A stretch of 64,000 bases of DNA from Streptomyces sp. NBC_00704. GTDB lineage: Bacteria > Actinomycetota > Actinomycetes > Streptomycetales > Streptomycetaceae. Below, in pieces: positions 34,899-44,800 of this stretch; the first letter of the stretch is position 1, and every line of letters begins with the position of its first letter. The notes beneath the pieces were generated by a model. That model worked only from the letters and a program-made list of their open reading frames with translations, searched no databases and was not told the origin of the DNA. The stretch is taken from NCBI RefSeq assembly GCF_036226605.1, contig NZ_CP109000.1, forward strand, positions 3,282,501 through 3,346,500, written 5' to 3'. Position numbers and translations under genes: made by a program.

Positions 34899-35570
34899 TC
34901 AGTCGCGTGGAACCGCCGAGAGCACCGCTGCCAGTTCACGGCTGTAGTTGTCGCAGAGGTCCAGCAGCTCGCGCCCCGTCGCTGACGCCAGCAGGTCGGG
35001 GCCGTCGGCAGCGGTGAGGATCCCCTCGTGGCACCGGCCCTCGACTTCGAGATTCCGAGTGGCGAAATAGCCCGCGTTGTAGGCGCGGAGAGGTTCGGCG
35101 ACATTCCCGAGGTACCGCTCGCGTTCCTCCTCCCCCGGCACCACTGTCAACGTATCGCGCAAGTACACGTCGAGATAGTCGGCCAGTTCTCGAGTGCGGA
35201 CGACGAGAGCGTCTGTCTGGGCCTCACTCATCTCGCCCAGCGCCTCACTCGCCAGCATCCAACCGCTGATGGCCTCCAACTGGAAGTTCTCAGGCAGCTG
35301 CGGATCGACTTCGGACTCGAACAGTGGCGCCTCACTGAATCGATCGAGCGCCTGCTGGAAAGCATCGTTAGGCTCACCATTCAGCTGTGCTGCGCCTTGG
35401 CGAAGGAGAACCGCGAGCGCTGTCGGATCGACGCCCCATTCCTCTGGCATGGGGATGTCTGTCAGAGGCGCCTGCAACCGGCGCAGCGCGAAGAACACAG
35501 CCTGGTGCCGCTGGGCCCGGTCCATCCTTCGAATCTGCGCTGTCAAAATCCCGTCGAACCGCCAGTCCAT
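34899..35570 (-). CDS. Orphan immunity-like protein of the RHS locus (223 aa)
   Basis: I do not recognise the family. The protein is soluble, acidic and mainly helical (MDWRFDGILTAQIRRMDRAQ ... LELADYLDVYL-type segments, DLCDNYSRELAAVLSAVPRD at the end), with no signal peptide. ATG 35570 has GGGGAG upstream. Immediately upstream, and in the same open frame, is a displaced piece of pre-toxin Hint coding sequence identical in most bases to that of the RHS gene. That context suggests the immunity gene of a former or alternative toxin tip, kept after its toxin was lost. Composition is less extreme than in the flanking core genes. The immunity assignment is inference from context only. Confidence 0.65.
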   Translation of the reverse strand: MDWRFDGILTAQIRRMDRAQRHQAVFFALRRLQAPLTDIPMPEEWGVDPTALAVLLRQGAAQLNGEPNDAFQQALDRFSEAPLFESEVDPQLPENFQLEAISGWMLASEALGEMSEAQTDALVVRTRELADYLDVYLRDTLTVVPGEEERERYLGNVAEPLRAYNAGYFATRNLEVEGRCHEGILTAADGPDLLASATGRELLDLCDNYSRELAAVLSAVPRD

Positions 35571-35877
35571 TGGGCTCCCCTCACAGTCATCGGTGTTCCA
35601 GAAAGCAGTGCCCATGACCAGGACCCGCGCGCCTGACAATGGCTGACAAAACAAGCTGAGTTGCCGGTGGGTGAAGAGCCAGCAGGCGAGTCTGAGGAAC
35701 GGCCACCTCGCTCCCGCCCGCGACATGACCGCGGTCACCTTGTGGGCCTGGGTGCCCGTAGCGCCCGGCACCGAGTTGGTGATCTCGTCGCCCACGCGCA
35801 CCCGGTCGATGGCCTTCGTCGTGCCGTCGGCCATCAGCACCCGGGTCGAACCGGTGAAACTGTGCGGCATCGGGCAA
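35571..35877 (-). pseudogene. Displaced fragment of pre-toxin Hint domain and toxin junk
   Basis: Reading left from 35877, GCPMPHSFTGSTRVLMADG and the next ~30 residues repeat the Hint start of the RHS protein almost exactly (to TQAHKVT). The frame then passes into ~60 unrelated residues (FLRLACWLFTHRQLSLF, VLVMGTAFWNTDDCEG) before the orphan immunity start. The Hint catalytic C-terminal half (the HHPF and VHN motifs) is absent. This looks like the relic of an alternative toxin cassette carried behind the main gene. Confidence 0.7.
35733..35876. repeat. 144-bp direct repeat, copy 1 (Hint-coding)
   Basis: Matches 39787-39930 over 144 bases, same orientation and same length, with about six mismatches. 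The central ~100 bp are identical. Confidence 0.85.
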
Positions 35878-35995
35878 CCTGAAGCTCTCCCCCCGCCTCG
35901 TCAGAGAGTGACTGAGAACTTTCAGGGTGACCTTCGGAAGGGTGACGGTGGGATCGTCGGCAACGGACAGAGCTCCCATACCGTTGGGAGAGGTG

Positions 35996-36770
35996 TCCGG
36001 ATCTCAACTCTCGGACTTTGGAGCCCTGTTGGCCCCAAATCCTGGCGCACTCGACCTGCCGCAGCATTACCGATCGTCACCCGTGAGGGTGACCGACGCT
36101 GCAAACTCCGGCCGTCCGAGCGTGCGGTGACCGCTCTGGTATACCTGCGTCGGCATCACCCCCTGGCCCAACTCCCCGCGGTTTTCCGCATTTCCGTCGG
36201 CACCGCCCACGCGTACGTCACCAGCGTCGTCGAGCACCCGGCCAACACGGCACCGGGCCTGTTGAAGGTCCTACGCGAGACGAACCCCGACTACGTTCTC
36301 GTGGACGGCACGCTCGCCCAGTGCGACCGGGTCGGCGACGGGCGCTCGGACCATACGACGAAGCACAAGCGACACGGTGTGAACGTGCGGGTCATCACGG
36401 ACCCAGTCGGTCGCACCCTGTGGCTCCCGTCCGCCATGTCCGGCCGAATACACGACCTGACCGTCGCCCGCACCCACAAGATCATCAGGATCTGCGAGTG
36501 CCAGGGCGTCCCCGTCCTCGCCGACATGGCCTACATCGGCGCGGACGAGTGGGTCACCACCCCAAAGCGTCGGCCGCTCCAGGGCGAGCTCACCCCGCCC
36601 GGACAGACGGCCAACCGATCCTTGTCCGCCGCCCGCGCACCCGTCGAACGAGGAATCGCCCACCTGAAATCCTGGCGAATCTCCCACCGAACCCGATGGA
36701 GCCCCAACCGCATGACGTCAATCCCAAGGCCGTTCTCACCCTGGAGCGGCATCGCCAAGACTCTCACTGA
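35996..36770 (+). pseudogene. Degraded IS5-family (DDE_Tnp_4) transposase
   Basis: Readable transposase segments are RRCKLRPSERAVTALVYLRRHHPLAQLPAVFRISVGTAHAYVTSV (helix-turn-helix), VLVDGTLAQCDRVGDGRSDHTTKHKRHGVNV (first catalytic Asp), VPVLADMAYIGADEW (second Asp) and APVERGIAHLKSWRI (Glu). Near 36720 the frame shifts: the expected MTSIAKAVLTLER end is split, with KAVLTLER in the neighbouring frame. No clean N-terminal start is found. An in-frame TTA occurs at 36067. The next IS element is inserted directly at its 3' end, so the copy is dead. Confidence 0.75.
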
Positions 36771-37663
36771 ACCTCTTTCATCCTGGGGTCTGAGGAGTGA
36801 AACAGGCTGGTCAGCGTGGTGGTGACGTAGCGAAGCCCCTCGTCGTTGGTGTGGTGATCTCACTCAACACGCCGACGGCCGGGGGCTTCGTTGGTTCCGT
36901 ATCCTTCCATGCTCGACGTCCCGTACGAGCTGGTCGAGCATGTCTCCTGGCTCGTCTACACCCGAAGGCGTGAACTTCGCTCACCATGGCGGAAGTTGAG
37001 CTGCTTCAAGCAGGCCCTGCTGGCACTGGCCCACCTGCGGAAGAACGAGACGTTCGCACAGATCGGCGCCGGTTTCGGGGTGTCGGAAGCGACGGCCTGG
37101 CGCTACGTCGACGAGACGCTTGAGGTCCTGGCCGCCTGGGCGCCGGGCCTGCACGAGGCCCTGGTCGGGCTGGGCGAGGGCGACTTCGTCATCGTCGACG
37201 GGACGCTCATCCCGACCGACCGCATCAAGGCGGACGAGCCTTACTACTCCCAGAAGCACCGCAAGCACGGCATGAACGTACAGGTCATCGCGGCCCCGGA
37301 CGGCACACCACTGTGGTTCTCACGCGCGACACCAGGACGTACCCATGACCTCACCGCGGCCCGCGCCCACGGCATCATCCAAGCGTGCCTGACCCGACAG
37401 ATCCTCGTCCTCGCGGACCGGGCCTACCAGGGTGCCGGCGCCACTGTCCGCACCCCCTATTACCACCACAACGAACAGCCCGAGCACTACCAGGAGTTCA
37501 ACCGTGACCACGCCCGGCTGCGGGCTCCCGGCGAACGCGCCTTCGCGCAGCTGAAGTCCTGGCGACTCTTACGGCGAGCCCGATGTTCCACCCGGCGTAT
37601 TGGCACCGCCGTCCAAGCCATCCACACACTCTTGACCTGCGACTATTCAGGATGAAAGAGGTT
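36770..37663 (+). mobile_element. IS5-like insertion sequence, 894 bp, intact ends
   Basis: The terminal inverted repeats are perfect over 16 bp: AACCTCTTTCATCCTG at 36770-36785 and its complement at 37648-37663. The element is flanked by a 5-bp direct repeat CACTG (36765-36769 and 37664-37668), a target duplication showing fairly recent insertion. It carries one transposase gene, whose TGA lies in the right inverted repeat. It inserted at the 3' end of an older degraded transposase. Confidence 0.92.
36891..37655 (+). CDS. IS5-family DDE_Tnp_4 transposase
   Basis: A 254-aa transposase with an N-terminal helix-turn-helix region (FKQALLALAHLRKNETFAQIGAGFGVSEATAWRYV) and the DDE catalytic core: Asp in VIVDGTLIPTDRI, Asp in VLADRAYQGAGATV and Glu in APGERAFAQLKSWRLLRRARCS. 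The length is normal for the group and no disruption is seen. I chose TTG 36891 (MVPYPSMLDV), which matches the start of relatives. ATG 36909 is an alternative. Codon 227 (37569-37571) is TTA, so full translation should depend on the BldA tRNA encoded elsewhere in this window. Confidence 0.9.
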   Translation: MVPYPSMLDVPYELVEHVSWLVYTRRRELRSPWRKLSCFKQALLALAHLRKNETFAQIGAGFGVSEATAWRYVDETLEVLAAWAPGLHEALVGLGEGDFVIVDGTLIPTDRIKADEPYYSQKHRKHGMNVQVIAAPDGTPLWFSRATPGRTHDLTAARAHGIIQACLTRQILVLADRAYQGAGATVRTPYYHHNEQPEHYQEFNRDHARLRAPGERAFAQLKSWRLLRRARCSTRRIGTAVQAIHTLLTCDYSG

Positions 37664-37957
37664 CACTGTTCGACCCACGTGAACCGATTCCACACCTTTT
37701 CTCTGTCTGCAGCCTCGACGAGAACTTGGACACCCATAGGTCGAGGCAACAGACAGCCTTTCGGCCAGGAGATCTCCTCCCCGGCTACATCGATCTGGAC
37801 ATCCTCAGAATCGTCGGAAATCTGGATCAAGCACTGCCCCAAACATCCCTTGCCTCAGTGGCGCCTAGCTCCCATACCCTCATGACAGGGATAGCGTCGT
37901 CGCCGTTCTCCTCACAGAAGACGAGGCGAGGACTTCACTACCTACCTCACTCAGCAT
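37663..37957 (-). pseudogene. Decayed small ORF, probably a former immunity gene
   Basis: From ATG 37957 (AAGGGA 8 nt upstream) the frame reads MLSEVGSEVL. It continues after a shift as RLVFCEENGDDAIPVMRVWELGATEA. After a second shift near 37850 it continues as GCLGQCLIQISDDSEDVQIDVAGEEISWPKGCLLPRP to a TGA at 37663-37665. The stitched protein would be about 95-100 aa, acidic and soluble, like many immunity proteins. No family was recognised. Its stop codon abuts the IS insertion point. Composition is clearly less GC-rich than in core genes. Confidence 0.5.
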
Positions 37958-38244
37958 GCGTACGTTCCCTTGGAGAGTTCAGAATCGATCCATCGAGCCG
38001 CGCGGTGCGAAGTTTCCAGCAGCGACGGCATGATCCGAACGGAGGTTACGTCGAATCCCCTGGCCGACATTGCATCCTACAGGATCGAATATCTTCCTCC
38101 ACTTGCGAAACTTTCAACCTCAACTACTGCCGCCAGACACCAGAGGACCAGTGGAAATAAATCCATGGCCCTCTGGGACTGTTGCGTCATAGGGCATCAG
38201 CAGATGATAGCCGCAAGCTCTTCGCGCGATTTTCCCGCCGTCTG
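37958..38244. other. Low-GC interval without a supported gene
   Basis: About 290 bp between the decayed ORF and the Imm1 gene, with frequent stops in all frames and AT-richer composition (for example GTGGAAATAAATCCATGG near 38150). It may hold further remnants of immunity cassettes. Nothing specific could be recognised. Confidence 0.5.
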
Positions 38245-38811
38245 CTACGAAAGGCTTCCCCAGTCAATCACCGGATCTTCGACGAAGTCCACCACAGGGG
38301 CCCTGTCAAGCCGCTGACCGTTCGCTTCCCCTGATACCCAGCCGATGCAGCTAGGGCGGTTCCCGTTCCCTGAAAGGCAGAATTCTTCGAGCGCGGCGCG
38401 AACTCGATCAAGTGGAATCGCGCTAGCCGGGTCATGAAAAAGAGGGTAGCCAGGGTCTGATACAACGCGCGGGTCGACGGAAGGCGGATGGGGATTATCG
38501 GAAATCCAAACAGATTTATGGACCTCATCCACCCTGGACCTGTCGCCGTCGACAAACCAGATGAGACTCCCATATCCCGTCCGCCTGTTGACTGCCACGC
38601 GCAGATGGTTATCCGCCACTCGATGTTCATTGCTGTGTCGCTCGCTCGCCATGGAAAACCACGCATCACTTCCCGGAGTGTAGGTTCGCCCCTCTCCGCT
38701 CTCGCCGGGAAGGCTCTCCATGACGCTCGAAATTATGCGGACCTTTTCCTCCACAGACTCACCATAGGTCCAAATGCCATTAAAGAAGGCGCTCAGTATC
38801 ACTGCTACCAC
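38245..38811 (-). CDS. Imm1-family immunity protein
   Basis: A 188-aa cytosolic protein with the Imm1 pattern: ILSAFFNGIWTYGESVEEK at the start, then LRVAVNRRTGYGSLIWFVDG, KSVWISDNPHPPSVDPRVVSDPG and a C-terminal IPLDRVRAALEEFCLSGNGNRPSCIGWV. Imm1 proteins are the usual immunity partners of SCP1.201-like deaminase toxins. The GTG start at 38811 directly follows the RHS stop codon (38812-38814) with no spacer, so translation is coupled and cognate protection is assured. Like the toxin tip, its composition is noticeably less GC-rich than the RHS body. Confidence 0.88.
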   Translation of the reverse strand: MVAVILSAFFNGIWTYGESVEEKVRIISSVMESLPGESGEGRTYTPGSDAWFSMASERHSNEHRVADNHLRVAVNRRTGYGSLIWFVDGDRSRVDEVHKSVWISDNPHPPSVDPRVVSDPGYPLFHDPASAIPLDRVRAALEEFCLSGNGNRPSCIGWVSGEANGQRLDRAPVVDFVEDPVIDWGSLS

Positions 38812-41800
38812 TCATTCCAGAGGATCTGCGAGGCCGCGCAGTGGAATATTTTCCATATCCCCTGCCGCATTCCTGAACCACACATTCAACGTCGAGCCTC
38901 TAGGGAGGACGGCCTTGACGGCCGATTCGCACGCTAGCGTGCCGCTACAGGGGCCGCTGGCGTGGTTTATGACAACGTCCACCGATTTCATGCCAGCATT
39001 TCGCATGCTCCATGCTAGTTTCGTCTCAACGTGACTCACAGATGGGTGCATTCCAGATGGCGGGTTGCTGATGTGAGGGGAATCTGTGAGGAACTTGTCA
39101 ATGTCTTCAGAGGCCGAAGTGTGTCCACTCTGAAAGGGTTTCCCGACCTTCGAAACCCCGTCGTCTCCAAACTTTACGACCTGCCCGACCGTCTTGTCCC
39201 CAGAGCCTCGAACCGGGAGGCCGTCGGCAACGTCTCCTACCGAGTCGCAGTTGTGGACGAGGACCGGCGTGTCCCCGGCCTCCACATAATAGGTGTGGAG
39301 GGTGCCGATGGTGAGGTCGTATGTGGTGGTGTTCGCGTGGTACAGGCGTACATCAGTGACCTGGGCCGTGCCCGTCGGCGTCTGGAGGACGTCGCCGGAC
39401 TTCAGGTCCTTGGCCTCGACGAAGGCGGACCGGGTCTTGTCGTAGAAGGGGTGGTGGAAGGTCGTCTGGAGGTGAGCGTCGTCCTGCGTGGCCGCTCCGG
39501 CGACCGTGCTGACCGCCGCCACCGGCTGGGTAGCCGGCGCCTTGGCGTCACCCTGGCCGTGGCCGGCCGAGAGAGCGCCCAGCACCGCCGCCGACGCCGC
39601 CAGGCCGAACGCCGCCTTGCGTGCGACCTTCTTGCCGAGAGACCTCACTCCGGCCTTCTTCGCACCGGACCTCTCAGCGGCCTTCTTCGCGCCGGACTTT
39701 CCAGCGGCGTTCCCAGCGGCCTTGGCCGCCGTCGCCTTCACCGTCACGTCCACGAAGTCGTGGTCGGTGTGGGTCACGATGACAGTGGTCACCGTGTGGG
39801 CCTGCGTTCCCGTCGCGCCCGGCACCGAGTTGGTGATCTCGTCGCCCACGCGCACCCGGTCGATGGCCTTCGTCGTGCCGTCGGCCATCAGCACCCGGGT
39901 CGAACCCGTGAAGCTGTGCGGCATCGGGCAGCCCGGACCGGACTCATCCGCATGTGACTGCGACCTGGACCCCGCGCCCTCCGAGTCCGCCCGCGAAGTC
40001 GCCGCCTCGGTCGCATCCGTGGCCGCTGTCTCCTCGGCCTCCGTCGCACCCTTGCCGAAGAGGCCGCCGACGACCTTCATCGCCTTCGGAGCCGCCTTGG
40101 CCAGCAGCTTGCCGCCGATCTTGCCCAGAGCGCCGCCCAGCGCTCCGGCGATCGCACCCGTCACCGCCGCGCCCGCGAAGGCGCCACCGGAGCAGTCGTC
40201 GCCGCCGTTCTCCGCGCACGCGAAGCCCTGCTCCACCAGGGAACCGACCGCGCCCGCCGCCGCGGCGCAGCCGATCGAGCCGACGCCGGCGGTCAGGGCC
40301 TCGCAGCCCGCGAACACCGCCGTCGAGATCACGAAGGAGGTGATCGCGGCCGCGTGGTGCTTGGCGTAGGTCACGGTGGCCTTCGCCGCCTTGACCGTGG
40401 CGTGGTACGCCGTCCTCGAAGCGGACGCCACCGCGTGGGCGGCCTTCTTCACGGCGTGGGTGACCTTCTTCGCCGCCTTCTTGACGGTGTGGACGACGCG
40501 GTGCACCGCCTTCGACGCCTTGTGATAGGCGGTATGGACGGCATGGACCACGCGGCGGGCCGCGCGTTTCACCTTCCGGGCCGTGTAGTGGTAGACGCGG
40601 CGCACCACCCGCACCGTCGCGTGGTATACGTCCCGCACGTGGTGGACCACCTTGTGGGCCGCGTGCTTCACCGCGTGGACGACCTTGCGGGCCACGTGCT
40701 TGGCCGCGTGGTAGACCTTCTTCGCCGCGTGCTTCACCGTCTTGGCAACCTTGTGGACGGTCTTCTTCGCGCCGCAGACCACGTCGTACCAGGAGCAGTT
40801 GCCCGACTCGTCCGTGCCCGCCATCGGGTTGTCGTCGACGTACGCGAAGGGGTTCGCGGAGACCGAGTTCGGGACCGGGTTCAGCGACACGCTGTCCTTG
40901 TTGAGGAAGACGCCGGTGCCCGGGTCGTACCAGCGGGACGCCGTGCCCACGTCACCGGTGCCGGGTTCGGTCCAGCCGGACTGGAAGCCGAGGTGGCCGG
41001 TGACCGTGTTCGTCGGAGAGACCACCTTGCCCAGCGGGTCGTAGGACGCCGAGCCCGCCAGCGTCGTCGCGCCGGAGGTGAAGGAGCCGACCACGTCGTT
41101 GTGCTGGTCGGTCAGGGCCAGGACCCCTGTGCCACCGGTGCTCTTGACTCCGACCAGGCCGCCGCCCGGGTCGAACGTGTACGTGTCGTCCCCGTCGGAG
41201 GCGATGGTGTTGCCCGCGCCCGAGTAGGCGAAGGTGCGGGTCGTGCCCGTCGACGTGACGCGGTCCGTGATGTTGCGGCCGGTCGCGTCCAGCGTGTAGG
41301 ACTGCTCGCCCGCGACGATCTGCCCGCCGAAGGCGTCCGTCTTGTACGCGACCGTCCCGCCGGCCGTCGAGGACTCCTGGGTCATCGTGCCGCGCGCCGA
41401 GTACGTGTAGCTGTGCGTGCCGTCCGAGGTAAGTTCGTCGCGCTCGTCGTAGGTGTAGACGTCCGCGCCGTTGCGGATGCGGTTGCCCGAGGCGTCGTAG
41501 GCGTACGCGGTCGTGGTGGACCCGTTGTTCCACGACGTCAGGCGGTTGGCCCAGTCGTAGCCGTAGGTGTTCGCCGACGCGCCCGAAACGCCCGTCGTCG
41601 TCTTCGACGTCAGGTTCCCGTTCGCGTCGTAGCCGTAGGCGAAGCTCGCCATCGTCGAGGCGCCCTGGACGAGGACGTCGTTCGTGAGCTCGTGCGCGTT
41701 GTTGTAGGTGAAGGTGCGTGTCTGGCCCGTCGAGCCGTACCTGACCGTCTTGACATCGCTCAACTGGTCGTAGGTGTACGTCAGTCGGTTGCCGGTCACC

Positions 41801-44800
41801 GGGTCGTCCAGGGAGGACAGGCGACCCGCCGTGTCATAGCCGTAGGTCGTCGTGCCGGCGGCGTCGGTTCGGGAGGTGACGTTCGAGTCGTCGTTGTAGG
41901 CGAAGCTCGACGTGCCCGCGGATCCCGACGTCGTCAGCAGGTCGCCGCGGTCGTCGTAGGTGAACGCGTCGTGCGTGGCGTCCTGGTGGTCGGCCGCGCC
42001 GGCGATGCCGGCCTCGTCGGTGTCGGCCGACAGCACTCGGCCCTCGGCGTCGTAGGTGAAACTGCGCTTCGCGGTGGCCGCGTCCGCGCCCGCGCCGGAC
42101 ATCGACTTCAGCCGCCCGACGTTGTCGTACGTCATCGACGTCGTCGTGTCGCCGGGGAGCGTGGCGCCCGTCAGTTGTCCGTCGGAGTCGTAGGCGAACG
42201 TCGTCGTGGAGTCGGCGGCCGAGGTGTGCTGGGCCGTGGCCGGTTCGGTGATCTTCTCCTGCTGTCCCCACGGGGTGTACGCGTAGCGCCAGGAGTTGCC
42301 GCGGCCGTCGGTGAAGCGGGTGCGATTGCCGGCCGCGTCGTAACCGAAGGTCGTCGTGATCGACGTCGAGGCGTCGACCGGCTGTATCTCCTGGGTGACC
42401 GTGCCGGCCGCGTCGTAGGTGAAGTGGCTGGTGTGGCCGCGGGCGTCGGTGGCGGCGGTCAGGTTGCCGACGCCGTCGTAGGCCTGCGAGGTCGCCCACA
42501 GCTGGACGTTGTTCGCGTCGTACGCGCGCGTGGTCGTCGGGTCGCCGGCCGCGTTGTAGTCGGTCTGGGTCCAGGTGTTGTCGGGCAGGATCGTCTTCTG
42601 CCGGTTGCCCTCGAAGTCGTAGGTGTAGCGGGTGGTGTTGCCCGCGCCGTCGGTGACCGAGGTGACGTCACCGGCCCGGTTGTAGGCGTAGGACGACGTC
42701 ACCCCGCCCGGCGAGGTGGTCGAGGAGGCGTGCGCCCCGTAGGGGTTGCCGGTGGTGACCGCGTAGGACGTGGTGCTCGTCAGGGTCCTCGTCGACGGAC
42801 GGCGCTCCATCGTCGTCGAGGTGACCTGGCGGCCGAGGAAGTCGTACGTGGCCTGCGCCTGGGCGCCGGTGCCGTCGGTCGCGGAGAGCTGGTCGCCGTC
42901 GGCGTCGTAGACGGCGTGCGTCTTCGTCCCGTCGGCGTCCGTGACCTGGGCGACATCGCCCAGCTGGTCGTAGAGGTAGGAGGAGGTCTTCCCGCCGGGG
43001 GAGGTGACCGAGGTCTGGTTGCCCTCGCTGTCGTACGTCCACACCGTGGTGCCCGCGTTGGGAGCGGACGCGCCCGCCGGGGTGTACGCGGGGAGGGTCT
43101 CGGAGACCTTGTTGCCCTCTGCGTCGTAGACGGTCGTCGTGACCAGGCCGTCCGGGTCCTGCTCCTCGACCCCCTCGCCGAACGTGTTGAAGCCGCTGGT
43201 GGTGACGGGACGGACGGTGGAGGCGGCGGTGCCGTCGGGCTCGGCCTGGACCGCCGGCGCGGTGGTGACCGCGAGGTTGCCGGCCTCGTCGTAGGCGTAG
43301 TCGGTGGTGTGCTGTTCGGCGTCCGTCATGGACGTCGGCAGGCCGCGCCGGTCGTAGGTGTACCGGGTGGTCTGGGCGTCGGAGGAGCCGACCGTGCCAC
43401 CGCTGCGGCCCTTGCCGTAGAGGGAGGTCACATCGGTCGCGGAAAGCGCCCGCTGGTAGACCTGCACGTCGCCGACCTCGCCGTTGACGACGTCGGAGGT
43501 GGCGCCCCCGGCCGTCTTCGCGCCGCCGACGGACAGCGGTCCGGTGCCGGTCCACGGCGAGGTGTTCGTGGCGGAGCCCGCTTGTGCGCCGTTGACGTAC
43601 AGCTTCATCGAGCCGTTGCCCGAGTCGAAGACGCCGACCAGGTGGGTCCACGTGTTCAGCGGCGCGGCCGTGGACGCGGTGGCGTCGTAGAACGCGGACG
43701 GCGAGGCCACGTCGGAGCCCGCGGCGTGGAAGCGGAAGGCGTTGTCGGTCTTGGAGTACTGCAGGTAGAAGGAGGCCCGGTTGGCACCGCCCTGGGCGAC
43801 GAAGGTGCGGAAGGTGGAGGCGTCGGCGAGGTTCACCCACGCGGAGACCGTGTAGGAGGCGGTGGTGTCCAGGACGGGGCTGTTCGTGGCGACGACGTCA
43901 CCCGTGCCGGTCGTCGTGCCCGCGAACTTCGCCGCGTCGTCCGCCCAGGTGACCCCGGGGCCCGCGGTGGCCGTGTTCCCGGTGCCGGAGGCGTCCGTGA
44001 CGGAGCGGCCGCCGGTCTGGTTCAGCTTCCACCAGGCGGCCGGGTGGCCGGAGGCGTCCCCGTACAGCGTCTCGGCGAGCAGGTTGCCCATGTCGTCGTA
44101 GCTGTTGGTGGTGGTGCGGTCGTAGCCGGAGGAGTCGTGGTCGTTCTCGGAGGCAACCTGGTCGTCCGGGGTGTACGACACGGTCGTCACCCGGTCCACG
44201 CCGGTCGGGTCCAGTTCGGTGGACGTGGTCCGGGACGCCGCGTCGACGGTGTACCTGCTGACCGTCTCGCCGTTGTCGGTGGTCTGCTGGGTGAGGTTGC
44301 CGGCCGCGTCGTAGACGTCCGATTCGAGCGTGTAGGTGCTGTTGCCGTCGGCGCTGGTCCGCTTCACCGTCGAGGTCAGACCGTCGTCGGTGTAGGTGTA
44401 CGCGGTGGTGTTGCCCATCGCGTCGGTGATGGACGCGAGCCGTCCGGCCGGGTCGTAGGCCCGGGAGGACTCGGTGAGGAGCACCGCCGGCTGCGGGTCC
44501 ACCGGGTCGCCCGTGTACATCAGGCCCTGGGTGAGCAGGTCGCCGTTGTCGTCGTAGGTGTACCGGGTCTCGGTGCCGGCGGTCGTCACCTCCTTGGTCT
44601 TGTTGCCGGAGGTGTCGTAGGTGTACGTCGTCGTGTTGCCGTTGGCGGCGCCCTCGGCCGCGTTGGCGTCGGACTCGGTCAGGACCCGGTCGTAGGCGTC
44701 GTAGGTCCAGTTCTGCGTGCGGGAGTGGTCGCCGCCGCTCGCGTCGGCCACCGTCTGCGAGATGACGTCGCCGTCGTCGTCGTACACGGAGCTGGTGACG

